A stretch of DNA of 52,040 bases from Calditrichota bacterium (lineage in GTDB: Bacteria > Zhuqueibacterota > Zhuqueibacteria > Thermofontimicrobiales > Thermofontimicrobiaceae). Below, piece by piece: positions 27,774-36,865 of this stretch (positions within the stretch are counted from its first letter, which is position 1; each line of letters begins with the position of its first letter). The stretch spans positions 1 to 52,040 of the forward strand of contig JAADFU010000163.1 of the NCBI GenBank assembly GCA_013152715.1. The letters are read 5' to 3'. Made by a program: the position numbers and the translations under genes. Under the pieces are notes generated by a model, which saw only the letters and a list, made by a program, of their open reading frames with translations, was not told where the DNA came from and ran no database searches.

Positions 27774-30692
27774 TCAGAAATCCCAACCAAAGAAGAATTG
27801 CTTAAAATAGCCGGACTGAATATCAAATTTGTCCGCGTCGAGCAGATGATTGATATCGCTAAAGTTAAACTTTTTTCCGAAATCAAATCGCAACACAAGC
27901 ACGCCGCCCAATCGAAACCGAACGCCCAAACCCGCGCTTCCGAGCACATTGTCCAGATGGTCGTTCCAGGCGTTTCCCAAATCCACAAAGGCGGCGCCGC
28001 GAATAGCGCTGAAAGTCATGCCGCCAAAGGGAAATTTAATCAGAAAACGATCAATGAACGGAAAGCGTAATTCATTATTAATCAGAAATATTTTTTTGCC
28101 CCACAGCGACCAGCGACGATAACCGCGCAAATCCCAACTGCCGCCCATGTAAAAGGGGAGCGCTTCTTTGCCGTGATTGTAGCGCGTCATCGCCCGAAAA
28201 GCGAATGCCGATTGCCGCGACAGCCGAAAATATTTACGCGCGTCAAAAATAATGGTGTAAAAATTGACGTTTGAGTGCCGCACGTCCGTTGTATTTCCGA
28301 TGGTCACGTTAATTCGTTCGCCATCCAGCGGGCCTGTCGGTCCCCACAGAGAATTATCTTTGACGTAGCCGATAAAATTGGACAGTAGCAGCGCGCTTCG
28401 GCTGTAATTCGTGCCGTACCATTCTTTATAAGACTGGCGGAAATTAATGTTCCCTTCAATGCGCTCAAAAGTTGATAACGGATAACTCACGGAACCGAAT
28501 CCGCCGTACCATCTTTCGTAGAAAAAGCCGTCGTACCAGTTAAAATATCGCCCGGCGAAATGATAGAGCCCAACGGCGTAATTCGTACGATGAGAAAGGT
28601 CGAGTCGGGAAATAGCGACGTTGAAACTTTCCAGAAATTCAGATCGCGTCTGAGCGTTATTAAATACTAAAAAGTGGTACTGATAGTTCCCGAGCATGTC
28701 GCTGATTGCTAATTGTGCGCCGCCGGAAGTGCCAAACATCGGGTCTTGCGTGACCGCGCTTTGCGCTACGTCGAGATTAAATTTTGGCTTGTATCTGACC
28801 GTCGTGACCGTGCTGTGGGCGATGATTTTGTCGAAATAGGGGGTGGTAATTTTTGTGGCAATGGAATCTTCCATCGCAATTTTACTGCTGTCGTAGCGCG
28901 CCGGGATATTGTCCAGAAGCTGAATTTGAAAAGAAAAGTTTTCGAATGCCGTGAAAAGAAGTCTGTTATCATCCGTCCAGTCCGGGTCCTGTGCGCCAGT
29001 GGTGAAATTAGTAATTTTTCGAATTTCAGATTTGGAATGAATCAACGAAAATGGCGGCAGCAAATTGCCGGTAACATTTGTATTCCGCGAGGCCAGTAAG
29101 GGCTCGCTTTGAGGCAGACCATTTTTGACGACCCAGATGTTCAGCGCGCCGTCTCTGTCCGAGGTGAACGCGAGAAATTTGTTGTCCGGCGAAACAGCGG
29201 GAGCGTAGTCATTGTGCGCACCGTAAGTCAAGTGATAAATTTCTCCGGTGGAAACTTGCAAGGCAAACAGGTTGTAATAATTTTTATTTCCGAAAGAAGT
29301 TCTGTCAGAGCTAAAAAAAATAAATTCTCCTGTAGCGTCCCAGACCGGATCTCTATCGCTGAAATAGTCGTTTGTCAGTCGCGTCAGTTCGCCGCTTTTC
29401 AGATTCAACTGAAAAAGATCGCATTTGCCGGAAAAATCAATGCCGGTGAAAGCGAGAAATTGATTGTCAGGCGACCACGACGGCGAAAACAGGGTCACTA
29501 TTTTATCGAAGCGGAATTTCTTTTCCTTGCGCCGCGAATTAATGTCATAAATGTACAGCGCATCGGTCGCCCCGCTCTTGGAAACAAAACACAGTTCGCC
29601 GCGCGAGTTCACATCAATTTTGCTGTTCAAAATATGAAAAGATTCAAAATCTGCCGTGCGTTCGCCTCTGACAACGATGTCGATATTTTGCTCTTTCTCT
29701 CTCGATTGCTTTGAGGGATCAGGGAATGGCATCTGGTAAATATTGGAATAGCCGGAGCGATTGGAAACAAACGCCAGCGCCGGCTCATTGTTATTACGAA
29801 AAAAAGCTGGTTTCGTGTTGATGCCATTGAAGGTGATTTTTTGGCTGACCATCTCCGGAAAATCGCGATGGGCCAAGATCGGATAGTACTTTTTTTTCAG
29901 ATAGTAGAGCCATTCTTTGTCAAATTGCTGATAATTTTTTTGAATGGTCAATTGCAGCACATTGGAAAAATGCTCTTCTTTCCAGGCATTGCGGATGAGT
30001 TGAATAATTTTTTCTTCGCCGTATTGATCGGCGATATATTTGAGTATTGCCTGCCCTTCTTTGTACATTAAAAATGTGCCGTAAATTTGATACATCGATT
30101 CCAGCGGAACGAGATAATTGTGCAGCACCGCGTCTTTGATGAACATTTCGGCTTTATCGTCCCAGCCGATGGACCAGTATTCTGCCAATCCTTCGACGAA
30201 CCACAGCGGTAGTGCGGGAAAATGCGTTCTGTGGTGATCTTTCAAAATACGGTAGTGGAGGCTGTGAGTGAAGACATGAACCAACTCGTGCCGGATGACG
30301 CGTTTGAATTCGGGAATGGAACCGTTCGCCGGAATGACGACGCGGCCTTTGATGAATTCGAAAAATCCGCCCACGCCCTCGGGCAAAATGGACGGCGTCG
30401 TGTTTGTCTGTTGAAAATGAATGTGGTTGGAATAAAAAATCAACGGAATGCGGCGATCAATGCTGTGGTTGAATTTGTCTTCCAGCACGCGGTAAGCTTC
30501 TTCTGCCGCAGCCGCGCCAATCTCCGCCAACTCTCTCATCTCAGGGTAGTAGTAAATATCGAAATGCTCGGTTTTCAGGATGTACCAGGTGAAATTGTTG
30601 TAAATCACCTTGTTCCTGCCGAAATAATACTGACTGAATCCCTGAGTCGTGATGACTAATAAAAAAATGATTAAAATTCCAAGTCGTCGCAT
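27774..30692 (-). CDS. Gluzincin metallopeptidase / TolB-like propeller / Omp85-like outer-membrane barrel fusion
   Basis: 972 residues from ATG 30692; a TTG three codons upstream is possible but gives a less typical start. A signal peptide ends near GFSQ. Residues about 30-270 form a peptidase-MA-like gluzincin: H-E-x-x-H is His135-Glu136-Leu-Val-His139, with Glu167 in WFVEGLAEYW as third ligand. Residues about 290-590 contain TolB/PD40-like blades (SWSPDNQFLAFTG, VSPDNKFLAFTSDRDG). The last 350 residues are a beta-barrel ending in Omp85/BamA-type strands (ELRFPF, AAFVDLGNAW, GLGVRFRLGG). A protease and an outer-membrane barrel in one chain suggests a surface or periplasmic processing machine. 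It is first in an operon with the BamB-like and PEGA genes. No Shine-Dalgarno is strong here. Confidence 0.9.
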   Translation of the reverse strand: MRRLGILIIFLLVITTQGFSQYYFGRNKVIYNNFTWYILKTEHFDIYYYPEMRELAEIGAAAAEEAYRVLEDKFNHSIDRRIPLIFYSNHIHFQQTNTTPSILPEGVGGFFEFIKGRVVIPANGSIPEFKRVIRHELVHVFTHSLHYRILKDHHRTHFPALPLWFVEGLAEYWSIGWDDKAEMFIKDAVLHNYLVPLESMYQIYGTFLMYKEGQAILKYIADQYGEEKIIQLIRNAWKEEHFSNVLQLTIQKNYQQFDKEWLYYLKKKYYPILAHRDFPEMVSQKITFNGINTKPAFFRNNNEPALAFVSNRSGYSNIYQMPFPDPSKQSREKEQNIDIVVRGERTADFESFHILNSKIDVNSRGELCFVSKSGATDALYIYDINSRRKEKKFRFDKIVTLFSPSWSPDNQFLAFTGIDFSGKCDLFQLNLKSGELTRLTNDYFSDRDPVWDATGEFIFFSSDRTSFGNKNYYNLFALQVSTGEIYHLTYGAHNDYAPAVSPDNKFLAFTSDRDGALNIWVVKNGLPQSEPLLASRNTNVTGNLLPPFSLIHSKSEIRKITNFTTGAQDPDWTDDNRLLFTAFENFSFQIQLLDNIPARYDSSKIAMEDSIATKITTPYFDKIIAHSTVTTVRYKPKFNLDVAQSAVTQDPMFGTSGGAQLAISDMLGNYQYHFLVFNNAQTRSEFLESFNVAISRLDLSHRTNYAVGLYHFAGRYFNWYDGFFYERWYGGFGSVSYPLSTFERIEGNINFRQSYKEWYGTNYSRSALLLSNFIGYVKDNSLWGPTGPLDGERINVTIGNTTDVRHSNVNFYTIIFDARKYFRLSRQSAFAFRAMTRYNHGKEALPFYMGGSWDLRGYRRWSLWGKKIFLINNELRFPFIDRFLIKFPFGGMTFSAIRGAAFVDLGNAWNDHLDNVLGSAGLGVRFRLGGVLVLRFDFGKKFNFSDINHLLDADKFDIQSGYFKQFFFGWDF

Positions 30693-31285
30693 TTTACTCA
30701 AAATTCGCTTGGTTGAAATTCTCGGTTTAAATGCAAATAATTAGACGCCGTAAAAGCTATTTCGTTCTAATTTATATGAAAAAAAGATGGAATGCAAGTA
30801 ATTTTTATTCCAAGTGAAAATTTTGTGTCGTACAATTGGATTCTTTTGCTCATTTTCCGACAACAATCGGTCTCAAATAGTCTGCGATCTAATTTCTTCA
30901 AATAATTTCGGATTTAATTCGTAAGGATTTTAGCTTCGTGACTTTCGCAATTGTTATGATTAAAAAGCTCACCTCCAAAACCCGGAGTAAAAAAAATTTC
31001 AGCGAGCCTTGAAATACAAAATAGATTGAAAGCAAGCGGGCGGTTTCTCAAAATTTTCTTATGCAAAAATTAATTTTTCCATAACTTTTCCAATTAAAGC
31101 TTGACACTAAATGTAATTATTTTTATATTATTATCTTGCTTTTCGGAAATCAAATTGCCTGAACCAGCGTCGAACTAAATTTATGTATGAATGCTTCAAA
31201 TGCATAACCCCACAATGGACGAGCCGAATGGTGCAGGGACAAAAATCATTCCATTACGGAAAAAAATACAGCGAAAGGAAATTTT
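30693..31285. other. Divergent intergenic region
   Basis: About 590 AT-rich bases between the divergent peptidase/barrel and nuclease genes. The only clear element is the strong sigma-70-like promoter at 31101-31129 for the rightward gene, leaving a leader of about 150 bases. No gene, repeat or terminator is supported. The leftward promoter could not be placed with confidence. Confidence 0.6.
31101..31129 (+). promoter_or_regulatory. Strong sigma-70-like promoter for the secreted nuclease gene
   Basis: TTGACA (31101-31106) is separated by exactly 17 bases from TATATT (31124-31129), a full -35 match and five of six at -10, in AT-rich surroundings. It points to the gene starting at 31286. Confidence 0.7.
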
Positions 31286-33655
31286 TTGAATAAGAATGTC
31301 ACATTAATAATGTTAGCTGCGGTTTTCTTCACCGGAGCTTTGTTTGCGGATACAATTCCTATTAGCCAGTTACATCAAAATGACAGCGACGGCGTGCCGA
31401 CTCTGTTGGGCCAGACCGTTTCCATTCGAGGAGAAGTAACAGTTGCAGCACAATTTGGCGTGAGTTCCTACGTAGAAGATGAAACGGGCGGCGTGGCGAT
31501 TTACGACGATGCCTTTGCAAAAGCGGTGAACGTCGGCGATTTGGTTACTGTAACCGGCACTGTTGATCAGTACAAAGGATTGACGGAATTGAAATCAGTT
31601 GTGATCGACGAGCATGTTCCGGGTAGCCCTGCTGTTACGCCAGAAATTGTTACTTGCAAAATGATCGCGGACGAAGGCGCCAATGGTGTCGAGACGCTCG
31701 AGGGACGGCTCATTCGCATTAACGGCGTCATTGTTGATACGGATTCCTGGGCGGTTTCCGGTTCCGGCACGAATTACACGCTAACAGATGCCACTGGCAG
31801 TTGCGAGATTCGCATTGACAAAGATTGCGCCATAGCCAATACAAATTCTCCGAGCGGCTCCTTTGACGTCATCGGCGTTGTTTCTCAGTATGATTTCTCA
31901 GCGCCGTACACCGACGGCTATCAAGTGATGCCGCGCTTTTTGGAAGATATCATTTTTCTGTCCGGCCCTAAAATTATTCAGGGCCCTGAGATAACAAAGA
32001 TTGAACCTTACGCCCTCGAAATTTCCTGGGGAACAGACGTGGCGGCCAACTCTATTCTGATGTACGGTTTAACAAATCAATTTGAGATTGACACGTTAAC
32101 TTTTTCGGAAGTAGGAACAGGTCACGCAATTTATTTGAACAATCTCACTCCGGCGACTTTGTACCACATTCGCGTCGGCTCGGCAAATGAGACTGGGGCT
32201 AACTATTCCGGCGATCTGTTTGCCATGACTGCCTCAGATCCGTCTTCCACGGGCGAAATTAATGTTTATTTCAACCATTCAGTAGATCATTCGCTGGCAA
32301 TGTCTGGCAATGAAGCGCAAGGAAATCAAGACCTGGCGCAGAAATTCATTGATCGGGTGAACGCAGCGCAGTATTCCATTGATGTCTGCATTTATTCTTG
32401 GGATTTGTACAACGTGGCAAACGCTATTATTGACGCCAAAAATCGCGGTGTGAAAATTCGTTTTATCAATGACGCGGATCATGCCTACCAGACGCAAATT
32501 ACCAAACTGCGCTCTGCCGGAATTCAGGTGATTGACCAGAGTTTTAGTGAATTGGGCAGTTGGGGAATTCAACACAATAAATTCGCTGTTTTTGACGCTC
32601 GCGACAATAGCTCGGCTGCGGATGATTGGGTCTGGACCGGCTCTGTGAATTTTACTGACTATTCGGAATTGGGCGTAAATGCATTTCAGAATGCGCTCGA
32701 AATCCGAGATCAATCGTTGGCAAAGGCTTACACGCTGGAGTTTGAAGAAATGTGGGGTTCAAATACCGATACTCCGAACAGCGCAGTTTCCCGCTTTGGC
32801 GCCAACAAGACGGACAATTTGCCGCATCATTTCAATATTGGCGGCAGACGCGTGGAATTGTACATGTGCCCGACAGACGGGGCGACGTCGCAAATCATCG
32901 AAGAAATTGAACATGCAGATCGGGAAATTTATTTTTCAATTTTAGCGTTCACCAGATACGACGTGCAGGACGCCATGCATGAGCGAGTTTTAGCGCGGCC
33001 GACATTTTACCTCCGCGGTGTTTTTGATAGCGGCCAAGATCAGTCCAGCCAATACTATCCCATGAGCGGCTCCGGAGATAATGGCTGGAATCCTGCGGCA
33101 GATGTCCGGCTCGATGCCGAATACGGTGTTCTGCATCACAAGTACATGATCATCGACGCCAACCACGCTGAATATGATCCGGTCGTGATTACCGGCTCGC
33201 AAAATTGGTCAACGAGCGCTGAAACAAAAAATGATGAAAATACGCTGATCATCCACGATGAAAAAATTGCCAACCAATATTTGCAAGAATTTGCCGCTCG
33301 TTATCACGCAGCCGGCGGAAGCGCTTCATTGACGCAAGTCAATGAAAAACAATCTATTGAGTTACCAAAAAAGTTTTGGCTGGAACAAAATTATCCCAAT
33401 CCGTTTAATAGTCATACCATCGTTCGCTTTCAGATTTCCAAGGAGAGCCGTATTCATTTTATCATTTACAATGTGCAGGGAAAAATTGTGCGCAACGATG
33501 ATTTGGGAATTCTTCCCGCTGGCAAACATCGTTTGCAATGGGACGCGAAAAATTGGCGCCATCAAACTGTGGCGGCGGGTGTTTATTTTTACATTTTGCG
33601 AACAAACGAGACAATGACCTCGACACAAGTCGGAAAAATGATATATTTGCCTTAA
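31286..33655 (+). CDS. Secreted phospholipase D-superfamily nuclease with OB-fold, FnIII-like domain and T9SS sorting domain
   Basis: 789 residues from a TTG start, supported by GAAAGGAA five bases upstream and a signal peptide ending near LFADT. Order: OB-fold nucleic-acid-binding domain of the YhcR type (about 25-230: TVSIRGEVTV, GDLVTVTGTV), a fibronectin type III-like domain (about 232-325), two PLD half-sites, and a C-terminal sorting domain from about 700 (NYPNPFNS). Catalytic H-x-K motifs are His430/Lys432 (QHNKFAVFD) and His617/Lys619 (HHKYMIID, then GSQNWS), so both halves look active. OB-fold plus PLD plus export suggests an extracellular nuclease used to scavenge phosphate or nucleotides; phospholipase activity is the alternative. 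It has its own promoter and a terminator overlapping its stop. Confidence 0.92.
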   Translation: MNKNVTLIMLAAVFFTGALFADTIPISQLHQNDSDGVPTLLGQTVSIRGEVTVAAQFGVSSYVEDETGGVAIYDDAFAKAVNVGDLVTVTGTVDQYKGLTELKSVVIDEHVPGSPAVTPEIVTCKMIADEGANGVETLEGRLIRINGVIVDTDSWAVSGSGTNYTLTDATGSCEIRIDKDCAIANTNSPSGSFDVIGVVSQYDFSAPYTDGYQVMPRFLEDIIFLSGPKIIQGPEITKIEPYALEISWGTDVAANSILMYGLTNQFEIDTLTFSEVGTGHAIYLNNLTPATLYHIRVGSANETGANYSGDLFAMTASDPSSTGEINVYFNHSVDHSLAMSGNEAQGNQDLAQKFIDRVNAAQYSIDVCIYSWDLYNVANAIIDAKNRGVKIRFINDADHAYQTQITKLRSAGIQVIDQSFSELGSWGIQHNKFAVFDARDNSSAADDWVWTGSVNFTDYSELGVNAFQNALEIRDQSLAKAYTLEFEEMWGSNTDTPNSAVSRFGANKTDNLPHHFNIGGRRVELYMCPTDGATSQIIEEIEHADREIYFSILAFTRYDVQDAMHERVLARPTFYLRGVFDSGQDQSSQYYPMSGSGDNGWNPAADVRLDAEYGVLHHKYMIIDANHAEYDPVVITGSQNWSTSAETKNDENTLIIHDEKIANQYLQEFAARYHAAGGSASLTQVNEKQSIELPKKFWLEQNYPNPFNSHTIVRFQISKESRIHFIIYNVQGKIVRNDDLGILPAGKHRLQWDAKNWRHQTVAAGVYFYILRTNETMTSTQVGKMIYLP

Positions 33656-33683
33656 TTTTTATGCTGAAAATTAAGGCTTTTTT
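33649..33683 (+). terminator. Intrinsic terminator overlapping the nuclease stop codon
   Basis: GCCTTAATTTT (33649-33659) pairs perfectly with AAAATTAAGGC (33667-33677) over 11 bases around a 7-base loop, followed by six T's. The left arm contains the TAA stop. Confidence 0.88.
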
Positions 33684-33749
33684 GTTTAGGGACTTTTTAA
33701 AATATTTAAATAACTTTCTCAGCAAAATGATGAATAGAGGAGATGAACT

Positions 33750-34799
33750 ATGCCCGGTGGCAGCACGATGAAAGCTATTGTGAAAGCGAAGCCAGGAGTC
33801 GGCGCTGAGATGCGAACAGTACCTATTCCGAAACCTGGATTTGGAGAAATTTTAGTAAAAGTAAAAACCGCTTCCATTTGCGGATCAGATATGCATATTT
33901 ACGAATGGAATTCCTGGGCCGAACAACACGTGAAACCGCCTCAGACCATGGGACATGAATTAGCGGGCGAAGTTGTGGAACTCGGCGAAGGGGTCAATGC
34001 CGTAAAAATTGGTGATTTTATTTCTGCAGAGACTCACATTCCCTGCGGCTATTGCAAACCCTGTCGCACCGGAAATCCGCACATTTGCAGTAATTTGAAA
34101 ATTTTAGGCGTGGACACGAACGGCGCTTTCGCCGAATACATTGTGATCCCGCAAATTGTCGCCTGGAAAAACGATCCTTCCATCCCGCCGGAATTTGCTT
34201 CTGTGCAAGAGCCGTTGGGCAATGCGGTGGACACGGTTTTGAGCGAAGATGTCGCCGGCAAAAAAATAGTGATTACCGGCGCTGGCCCCATCGGGATTCT
34301 GGCAGTCGGTGTGGCGCGAGCCTCCGGCGCGACGGAAATTTACGTCACAGACATTAATGATTATCGTCTTGGTCTGGCTCAAAAAATGGGCGCCGACGTG
34401 ACGCTTAACCCGAAGAAGCAAGACGTAGTTGCCGAGATTTTAAATGCCACCAATGGCGAGGGCGTGGACGTGGCGCTGGAAATGTCCGGCAACGAATCAG
34501 CGCTGATTCAGGCGTGTCGGACATTGTCGCCGGGCGGAAGGTTGTCGATTCTCGGCGTTTTTAACCATCCTGTGAATTGGGATTTGAATAATTTAATTAT
34601 TTTCAAAGGGATACGAGTTTACGGCATCACGGGCCGCCGGATGTTTTCGACCTGGTACAAAATCGGCAATTTTCTGAAATCAGGCCGGCTGGATTTAAGC
34701 CCGGCGATCACGCATCAGATTAAATTGGATGAATTTCAACAAGGATTTGATTTGATGCAAGCCGGAAAGTGTGGCAAAATTGTGATGCATGTGGAGTGA
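33750..34799 (+). CDS. tdh: L-threonine 3-dehydrogenase
   Basis: 349 residues, a medium-chain zinc alcohol dehydrogenase with the TDH pattern. It oxidises L-threonine with NAD+ to 2-amino-3-ketobutyrate. The catalytic zinc site is Cys44 (SICGSD) with His69 and Glu70 (MGHE). The structural zinc site is Cys99, Cys102, Cys105 and Cys113, and the nucleotide loop is GAGPIG. YEWNSWAEQ and the TGRRMFSTWYK segment are typical of TDH rather than sorbitol dehydrogenase. AGAGGAG lies seven bases before ATG 33750; a second ATG at 33768 is possible. kbl, which handles the product, is two genes downstream, confirming the threonine-to-glycine pathway. Confidence 0.95.
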   Translation: MPGGSTMKAIVKAKPGVGAEMRTVPIPKPGFGEILVKVKTASICGSDMHIYEWNSWAEQHVKPPQTMGHELAGEVVELGEGVNAVKIGDFISAETHIPCGYCKPCRTGNPHICSNLKILGVDTNGAFAEYIVIPQIVAWKNDPSIPPEFASVQEPLGNAVDTVLSEDVAGKKIVITGAGPIGILAVGVARASGATEIYVTDINDYRLGLAQKMGADVTLNPKKQDVVAEILNATNGEGVDVALEMSGNESALIQACRTLSPGGRLSILGVFNHPVNWDLNNLIIFKGIRVYGITGRRMFSTWYKIGNFLKSGRLDLSPAITHQIKLDEFQQGFDLMQAGKCGKIVMHVE

Positions 34800-34804
34800 T
34801 TTTT

Positions 34805-34860
34805 CGTTCCGGGTTCGAGTCGTGAGTCTCGGGTTTGTTGTGTTGCATGTTGCAAGTTTT
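34805..34860. repeat. Degenerate heptad repeat tract (about 8 units)
   Basis: In the tdh-acpS gap, GTT/GTC/GTG triplets recur every 7 bases (34806, 34813, 34819, 34826, 34833, 34840/34842, 34849, 34856) within units such as GGTTCGA, GTCGTGA, ATGTTGC and AAGTTTT. A shorter tract of the same style lies at 17322-17342. It recalls the short tandem heptanucleotide repeats known in cyanobacterial intergenic DNA; function unknown. Confidence 0.45.
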
Positions 34861-34938
34861 AAAATTTGTTACTAATTTAAACCTGGAGTCTTCGAGCCTT
34901 TGTGGCTTAATACTTACAAAATTTGATATGAGACAAGC

Positions 34939-35325
34939 ATGATTATCGGAATTGGTGTGGACATTGTCAATGTTTCGCGCCTCAAAATATCCATCGAGCG
35001 TTTCGGAGATCGCTTTTTGAAGCGGGTTTTCACCTCGAAAGAGTTGGAAGACTGTTTGGGAAAAGCGAATCAATTTGAAAAATTAGCGGCTCGGTTCGCG
35101 GCAAAAGAAGCGACTGTAAAAGCGATTGGCATCGGTCTGCGTAACGGGATTACCTGGCAGGACATTGAAGTCCGAAACGACGGCATGGGCAAACCGGAGA
35201 TTCATTCCTACGGAAAATGCAAGCAAATGCTGCATGTGCTCAGCGTGAGCCGGGTGCATGTGTCGCTTTCTCACAGCGACGATTCAGCGATTGCGATGGT
35301 TGTTTTGGAGAAGAAAACGCACTGA
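34939..35325 (+). CDS. acpS: Holo-[acyl-carrier-protein] synthase
   Basis: 128 residues, the usual size. It transfers 4'-phosphopantetheine from CoA to acyl carrier protein in fatty-acid synthesis. The magnesium-binding motif is GIGVDIV with Asp8, and Glu57 in RFAAKEATVKA is the second ligand; the C-terminal HVSLSHSDDSAIAMV segment is also diagnostic. It lies between tdh and kbl, on the same strand, with 139 bases before and 76 after it. This is a housekeeping gene inserted in a catabolic pair; a shared transcript is possible but not shown. Confidence 0.95.
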   Translation: MIIGIGVDIVNVSRLKISIERFGDRFLKRVFTSKELEDCLGKANQFEKLAARFAAKEATVKAIGIGLRNGITWQDIEVRNDGMGKPEIHSYGKCKQMLHVLSVSRVHVSLSHSDDSAIAMVVLEKKTH

Positions 35326-35401
35326 AAAATTAGTGATTTGAAATTTTGCACTCGAAAAAATAGTTCATCAAAACACAAGATGAAACTGAAAGGATGAGCT
35401 T

Positions 35402-36598
35402 ATGTACGGAAAAATTAAACAGGATTTACAAAAAGAGTTAGCCCAAATCCGCGCCGACGGTTTGTTCAAAGACGAACGCATCATCGCCAGCCCCCAGGGT
35501 GCGGATATTTCTCTTGTCGACGGTACGAAAGTGCTCAATTTTTGCGCGAATAATTATCTGGGACTTTCCAGCAACCAGAAAATGCTAGATCGCGCCATGA
35601 AAATTTTGGACGAGCGCGGCTACGGCATGAGTTCTGTGCGTTTCATCTGCGGCACTCAGGACATTCATCGGGAGCTGGAGGAAAAAATCGCGGAATTTCT
35701 GGGCATGGAAGACGCCATTCTTTACAGCTCCTGTTTTGACGCCAACGGCGGGCTTTTTGAAGCGCTGTTTGGAGAACAAGATGCGATAATCAGCGACGCG
35801 CTTAATCATGCGTCGATCATCGACGGGGTTCGTCTTTGCAAAGCAAAACGGTTTCGCTTTCAGCACGCGGACATGAATGATTTGGAGACGCAGTTGAAGG
35901 AAGCCGACAAACAGAATGTCCGCTACAAAATTATTGCCACGGACGGCGTTTTTTCCATGGACGGAGACATGGCAAAGTTGGACGAAATCTGCGATTTGGC
36001 GGATAAATACGATTCTCTCGTCATGGTCGACGATAGTCATGCCACGGGATTCATCGGCAAAACAGGCCGCGGAACACCGGAACATTTCGGCGTCCAGGGA
36101 CGGATCGATGTGATTACCACGACCTTCGGCAAAGCCCTCGGCGGCGCGTCCGGCGGCTGCACCAGCGCGCGCCAGGAAATTGTGACCATGCTGCGCCAGC
36201 GAAGCCGACCCTATCTTTTTTCCAATGCGCTGGCTCCGATGATCGTGGGCGCAACCCTGGGCATTCTGGATGAATTATCCAATACGACGCAATTGCGCGA
36301 CAAATTAGAGGAAAACACCAAATATTTCCGCGAAAAAATGACTGACGCCGGTTTTGACATTAAGCCGGGCGTCACTCCCATTGTGCCGATCATGCTTTAC
36401 GACGCCAAGTTGGCGCAGGGGATGGCAAAAGACTTGCTCGATCGCGGTATTTACGTCATTGGATTTTCTTTTCCGGTAGTACCTAAAGGCCTGGCGAGAA
36501 TTCGCGTGCAAATTTCCGCGGCGCACGAGCGCGAACATCTGGATCGCGCCATTGAAGCATTCACTGAGTCGGGAAAGAAATTCGGCGTTTTAAAATAG
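35402..36598 (+). CDS. kbl: Glycine C-acetyltransferase (2-amino-3-ketobutyrate CoA ligase)
   Basis: 398 residues, a pyridoxal-phosphate enzyme of the alpha-oxoamine synthase family. It splits 2-amino-3-ketobutyrate with CoA to glycine and acetyl-CoA. The PLP lysine is Lys244 in [22 protein letters not shown] and the N-terminal [10 protein letters not shown] are typical. Close relatives (5-aminolevulinate, 8-amino-7-oxononanoate and serine palmitoyltransferases) share the fold, but tdh upstream and the SSVRFICGT segment favour KBL. A GAAAGGATGAG ribosome-binding site precedes the ATG. Confidence 0.95.
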   Translation: MYGKIKQDLQKELAQIRADGLFKDERIIASPQGADISLVDGTKVLNFCANNYLGLSSNQKMLDRAMKILDERGYGMSSVRFICGTQDIHRELEEKIAEFLGMEDAILYSSCFDANGGLFEALFGEQDAIISDALNHASIIDGVRLCKAKRFRFQHADMNDLETQLKEADKQNVRYKIIATDGVFSMDGDMAKLDEICDLADKYDSLVMVDDSHATGFIGKTGRGTPEHFGVQGRIDVITTTFGKALGGASGGCTSARQEIVTMLRQRSRPYLFSNALAPMIVGATLGILDELSNTTQLRDKLEENTKYFREKMTDAGFDIKPGVTPIVPIMLYDAKLAQGMAKDLLDRGIYVIGFSFPVVPKGLARIRVQISAAHEREHLDRAIEAFTESGKKFGVLK

Positions 36599-36623
36599 CG
36601 AAAAAGGATGTCAATGTGGCCCC

Positions 36624-36818
36624 GATCGGGATTATGCCATCAAAGCTTTTCATGATGAAGACAGCGATAACGAAATTGACGCCAACTTTGTCGAAATCCC
36701 TACGGAAAGTTACGGTTTCTCAAGTAACATTAAAGCATTGTTTGGCCCACCAAGTTTTGATAAAGCAAATTTTTTGTTTAACGCTGATAGCATGAAAATA
36801 GAGAGCAATTTAAGATAA
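36624..36818 (+). pseudogene. DUF2141 gene relic (3' end only)
   Basis: The frame reads DRDYAIKAFHDEDSDNEIDA, then EIPTESYGFSSN and FGPPSFDKANFLFN before a TAA. These are the conserved C-terminal motifs of DUF2141: Y-A-I-x-x-x-H-D-E, P-x-E-x-Y-G-F-S and G-P-P-S-F-x-x-A. No start codon or export signal precedes it, and only about 64 of the usual 140 or so codons remain, starting 26 bases after kbl. It is therefore a 5'-deleted remnant, perhaps of an exported protein gene lost by deletion. Confidence 0.75.
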
Positions 36819-36865
36819 AATGTGAATTATCAGGGTGACAAATCAAAATTAGGAGGACATAAAAA

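Noticed and set aside
29109-29714. 201-codon + strand ORF inside the peptidase/barrel fusion
   Set aside because: Antisense shadow of the - strand gene, rich in Arg/Val without any domain.
34811-34830. GGGTTCGAGTC resembling a tRNA T-loop
   Set aside because: No acceptor, D or anticodon stems can be built around it; it belongs to a 7-base repeat tract.
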